A DNA stretch of 64,000 bases from Isoetes taiwanensis (Eukaryota > Streptophyta > Lycopodiopsida > Isoetales > Isoetaceae), in the NCBI GenBank assembly GCA_021234155.1, contig JAJEKV010000054.1, positions 5,441,962 to 5,505,961 on the forward strand. Direction: 5' to 3'. A program made the position numbers and the translations under genes. Numbering within the stretch: the first letter of the stretch is position 1; every line of letters starts with the position of its first letter. The notes under the pieces are model-generated. The model did no database searches and was not told the origin of the DNA. It worked only from the letters and a program-made list of their open reading frames with translations. Of the stretch, positions 59,706-64,000 are shown in pieces.

Positions 59706-61128
59706 ACGTCGGTATTCTCCAGCCAACCATGTAAGCAATTATTCTTGTTTTTTATATTTCCTTCTTCATGTTGCCTGCATATACAAAGCAGATGCAGTTA
59801 TCTCAAAAGCACATCATAAGTGAAACATTCTGCTCTAAACAATGGTGCTCATTTTAATATAAGAAAGGCAAGTTTATGAGACTAATCCCTTGTGAAGTTA
59901 AAACTAGCCCCCAATATGGTGCATCAGGCTTTAATTCTCTTATAGATCTCAGTCTAACTTATATGTTTTGCACAACAGTTTTGTTTGGGCTTTTGTATAT
60001 ACCTACAAATGCTACAAAAGATTATACAGTACTGGTTATTAAGATAAGATATAACATGCATAATTGTGTGCCTTTGTAGGATGTAGGTTGTCCGTGATCT
60101 TAAAACAGGTTGTCCGTGATCTTTGGTTGGTTTTTTATCGACAGTTTATGGATGGGACTTCAGATGCCTCTCCATTTTATTATGTCAATTTCAAACTGGC
60201 TTCACTGAATTGAAAGAATTGAGAGATAACTGGCTACCTTCTCTTGTAAGCTGGTTCTCTGTTGCTTGTTAAAGGACTCATCCTTAACCCACTAGTTAGG
60301 CTGCAGCTGTTATTGACATGTCTCAACAGTAATGGCCTTTGTCCTTTAAATCTTCACGCAATGATCTAATGTCATGCAGAAGAGTTCAGAAAGAAGATTA
60401 TACCACTTACTGTTGCGTCTTGGTACTCTGCTCAAAAGGTTGGCCTTGGGAGATAGAGTCTACATCTGAAAACCATGCTATTGCATGATAGATAATTCTG
60501 CAACAATCAAAGGTCATCCTTTTGTTTTCATGCTGCTTTTATCTTTAGATACATAGTGAATGAAAGAGTGGGCTTGCAAATGCCATGCATGTGGAACAAA
60601 GAACATCCCTTGCTCCAATTTCTCCTTCGGTGCTGATATGGAGTTTTTGACAATTGCACTTCACGTATATGAACACTTTATGCCATGCATATGGCTATCT
60701 GAACTTGAAAAGTTCTCATTCATCTCAGCAGATTTTCTACAATGGTGGATAGTGGGTAGCCGCATACATGCGAACTACCCATGAAAAATAAAGGGAAAAT
60801 CCAATTATATCCTTTGGACCCCAAAAAATACAATGCTAATAGAGATTTGGCTGGTGTACCTGCCGAAAGCTTATCACCGGGATTAAAAAACCCCGCCCTT
60901 TCGGGTTTTCGAGGAAAAACCCTAGTGATAAACCTTCGGCAAGGGGCTTGGACAAACGTAAGGCATAAAAAATGCTCCCAACCCACGAATGAAACAGATG
61001 CCGCTCGCGAACCTGTACCTGCACATCACCAACAAAAACAACAAGACAAAAACAAACCTCCCAGGAGGGGCTGATTACGCGCATGCCACGCGACAAATAT
61101 AATAAACAAAGAAGGGGGGGAGGGTGGG
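59706..61128. other. Spacer, no gene recognised
   Basis: Contains only short ORFs. The longest (60,781-61,074, 97 codons, basic) shows no motif. AACCCCGCCCTTTCGGGTTTT near 60,891 is a small imperfect hairpin. Confidence 0.4.
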
Positions 61129-61668
61129 TTCAAAGAGAAAGAGGTACTGCTGAGAGAGAAGAGGAAGCGCCGATGAGGAGTTGATGCAGAAACGCGCCTA
61201 AAATAGCGAACTCCCAACCAGAATGGGCATGCGCCGCCCGCATGCATGCAAAACATGCATGCTCGTCTCATTCTAGAATGGCGATCCGATGTCTCGGATC
61301 GATGGGATTCTAGAATAGGACTCGCATGAAACCAACAAACCGCCCGAATACCAGAGAACTTCCTTACAAACTAGGATCAAGGACGAAGGTCACAGGAAGA
61401 AGGCTAAAGGCCGGAAAAGGATAGCCTGAAAATAAATGCCAAAGTGGCTAAACCAGGCAGGAAGAAGCCCCTCCCCTGCCTGGAAACAATTCAAAGAGAA
61501 AGAGGTACTGCTGAGAGAGAAGAGGAAGCGCCGATGAGGAGTTGATGCAGAAACGCGCCTAAAATAGCGAACTCCCAACCAGAATGGGCATGCGCCGCCC
61601 GCATGCATGCAAAACATGCATGCTCGTCCCATTCTAGAATGGCGATCCGATGTCTCGGATCGATGGGA
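61129..61668. repeat. 179-bp direct repeat, 361 bp apart
   Basis: Copies at 61,129-61,307 and 61,490-61,668 are nearly identical. Each holds two internal palindromes, GCATGCATGC...GCATGCATGC and GATCCGATGTCTCGGATC. The 182 bp between them are unique. ORFs on the minus strand of each copy share sequence only because of the duplication. Confidence 0.85.
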
Positions 61669-64000
61669 AAGTTTTCAGTCATCGCTCAATGCATTGTTAG
61701 ATGAGAAATACATATTTTTTGGATCCGTATTTTAACATCTTTCCCAATGATGTGCCTATCCATCTCAATAATTTATACTAGAGTAGTCCATAACTTCTGG
61801 AGCACCATGGATAAATTCTCTGATTTCAAGTATTTCCTTTTCATTGCACACTATATGTTACTTTTAACGTTTTGAAATAGGGTTCATTGACAGATTGCGG
61901 AACTGCAGTGTACTCTTTGCACAAGACTTCAAGATCAACCCTTTTTGTTTTTCCATCTTTTTTATTGTGAGTTGGCGTAGCATATCATTGACCTAGGTGA
62001 AGATGTTCGCAATCAAGAGTTTAAGCAACAAAATGAACAAATCAATCCCCCAATGGTACTCATCTAAAATGTACAAGACAAACTATAATATATTTGGTTT
62101 GATGGTTTTTGTTATTTTGAAAGATTGTTCTGTGCAAACCTTCCTGAATTTGGGCGCTTGAAATGCCAAATGAAATGTTAACGAATCAACGTATGTGGTT
62201 TTGCTTGCTTCTTGCCTTTATTTTTAATATTCAGATCATGAGAAGAAATAATTACGTTTTGTCTCATCGGCATGTGAATGAAGAAGACTGCATTGCATGA
62301 CTTTGGTGCAAGAAATGCAGACATATTATATGAAGTATGCTCTCATTGAAGTATTTTGAATTCTTTTGAGGTAACTGCGACATGACACTTACGCCTTTTC
62401 TTCAACTAAGATTCGATCTTAAGGCCCTATACAAATTCCACAAGAAGCAGGAGGTTGACATGTAGTAGACATATGGTGCTTCACTAAAACCTGAGATCAT
62501 GTTTGAACACAACTTTCCACTAACCACTATTTAAATAAAAAATGTTGGATAGATTGGCCTTATCCAAAGCATAAAATTTTCAGTAGACACTATGCTTTTT
62601 GAAATCTAAATTTCATAGACAAAAACAAATTATTGTATTTCCTATATTTCAACTATAATATGAATGTTCCATGGCGAGAACCTTTGTCGATTATGGAGTA
62701 TGGGGACTTGCCCATTGGATGTTTTTTTTTAATAAACTTACTTTTTTTATTTTCCTTAGCTTCGGCGATGGCACTCTCTGAGCTCATCGAGGCACTCCAG
62801 TTCTTGATATGCTATTTGATATCCTACTAGTTCATGGTAGGTATCCTGCTATTTGAGATAGTCTTGCAAGCCCAAACGTAGATTAGGACTTGTTTTTTTT
62901 TTTTTCACTTTTCAGGACCACGATGTAGATTTGTTACAAAGATTGGGGCTCATAAGCACAAAGGTGCTCAATAGTATTTGATCATGCTTGCAAAATGCCT
63001 TCAAAAGATCAGCCAGTATAAAAAGTGGAACCTTTTTTGTTGAAATCTAGCATTGCCTGAGCCGTTTTCGCAGCAAAATGAGAAAACCAAACTTGACTTA
63101 CATGTGGTACTACATGTTTGTGTCTCAATTGCAATAATTCTGACATGAATTCTTCCTAGTCTTGCTCTTCCTGCTACAACGGTTTGGACTCAACCTGATA
63201 TCCTTGTCAAATATGCCTCCCAAGCATTTCCCATTCACCTCTATGCCTCTTATTGCTACCCTTGATCATAAAAAATGATATGCAGATTGTGGGAGGAAAT
63301 TACAAGCACCTTCATGCATTCACTTGCTTTACTTATCCACAATCAATGAATCTGCATTAAGTTCTATAAGCTTGTGTAACCACCTTTTCCTTGAATTGTT
63401 TTCTAGTTGTAGAATCAAACTTTGCAATACCTTGGTGCAAAAGGAAAAAAGAATCAATTCAAAAAGTATTGCATGAATGCAGTGATGCCTTTCTTTCTTA
63501 TCAGTTGAAAACATGGCCCATTATCGACTTTGACTTAATATACCAATGTTGTGGTCAAAACTTGAGTCACTATAATCTTATTTGATTTCTCATGGTATTT
63601 AACATGAGAATATGCTGCAAATCATTCCCATGCAAGAATATGCATCATGCTTGGTTGCAGATCTAATATGCTTCTTCAAAGTGTCATACTCATTGTACCT
63701 TCCCCTCAAGTCTAAATAAAAACTTAGCAAGCCTTACCTTGCTAAAGCCTTCTGGTGTGCCTTTTGCTAGTTTTTTTTTTCTTTTGCTAGGCAGACACTT
63801 GAATTTTTAGAGGAGTGTCAGGCATTAGTTTTTTTTTATCGAGATGTTAGTTTTGGTAAATTTGGTATCGTTCATCCCGAGGTACATGCTATATAATTGA
63901 ATGTCATTAGCATTTGCTAGTTTTTTAACTAGGTTCCTTGTTTGCAGGTGCTTGAGAATTTTGATATACCAAACCCAGAGTTTATATGGTGTTGGTAATG
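61669..64000. other. Spacer to window end, no gene recognised
   Basis: AT-rich sequence with several T runs (62,726, 62,890, 63,771). No ORF above 65 codons, no splice-supported exon, RNA gene or repeat structure is seen. Confidence 0.5.

Noticed and set aside
61026..61682. Pair of minus-strand ORFs sharing MHAGGACPFWLG
   Set aside because: The identity is due to the 179-bp DNA duplication; their other ends differ and no family fits.

Overview
The window is nuclear DNA of a land plant. It holds two intact intron-containing host genes of plant type, with GT-AG introns. The rest is mostly L1-type LINEs with DUF4283-like ORF1s, Ty3/gypsy and Ty1/copia LTR retrotransposons, TRIM elements and hAT-like DNA transposons. 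The sequence does not fix the species or even the major plant lineage.

Layout. 1-11,570: a Ty3/gypsy element (168-11,265) resembling the Tat/Athila group sits inside a minus-strand LINE reverse-transcriptase relic. Its 5-bp target duplication is intact, and it carries a long extra sense ORF downstream of integrase. 11,900-12,470: a second kind of LINE relic with a pentanucleotide tail. 12,531-12,951: a broken gene for a small Cys-rich, apparently secreted protein, whose upstream 120-bp tandem repeat is split by a non-autonomous hAT element (13,147-14,871). 15,270-17,230: PPR pseudogene pieces. 17,466-18,310: tandem repeats and a foldback hairpin. About 18,420-26,980: a plus-strand LINE, itself split by a 755-bp TIR element and carrying an unexplained extra ORF near its 3' end. 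27,867-38,231: a full-length minus-strand LINE with 13-bp target duplications, interrupted in ORF1 by a second gypsy element (33,124-37,634).

39,998-46,000 is the host gene island. It has a seven-exon nucleotide-sugar/triose-phosphate translocator-type transporter (+) and, converging on it, a nine-exon UMP-CMP kinase (-) with an Arg-rich N-terminus that looks like an organelle presequence. Every splice junction kept frame when I joined the exons by eye. I see no sign that the two genes share a pathway; they are simply convergent neighbours.

46,500-55,900 returns to repeats: a foldback element, two TRIM copies with perfect 5-bp target duplications, and a rearranged copia locus with a 1.46-kb inverted duplication around a 428-bp spacer. 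55,900-64,000 has no convincing gene. It holds exon-like remnants, a tandem duplication carrying a possible microexon, and a 179-bp direct repeat.

The clearest candidates for something undescribed are the extra ORF of the first gypsy element, the extra ORF at the 3' end of the plus-strand LINE, the Cys-rich secreted-protein relic, the 755-bp palindromic TIR element, and the copia inverted repeat. No database search was possible, so novelty is not established for any of them.
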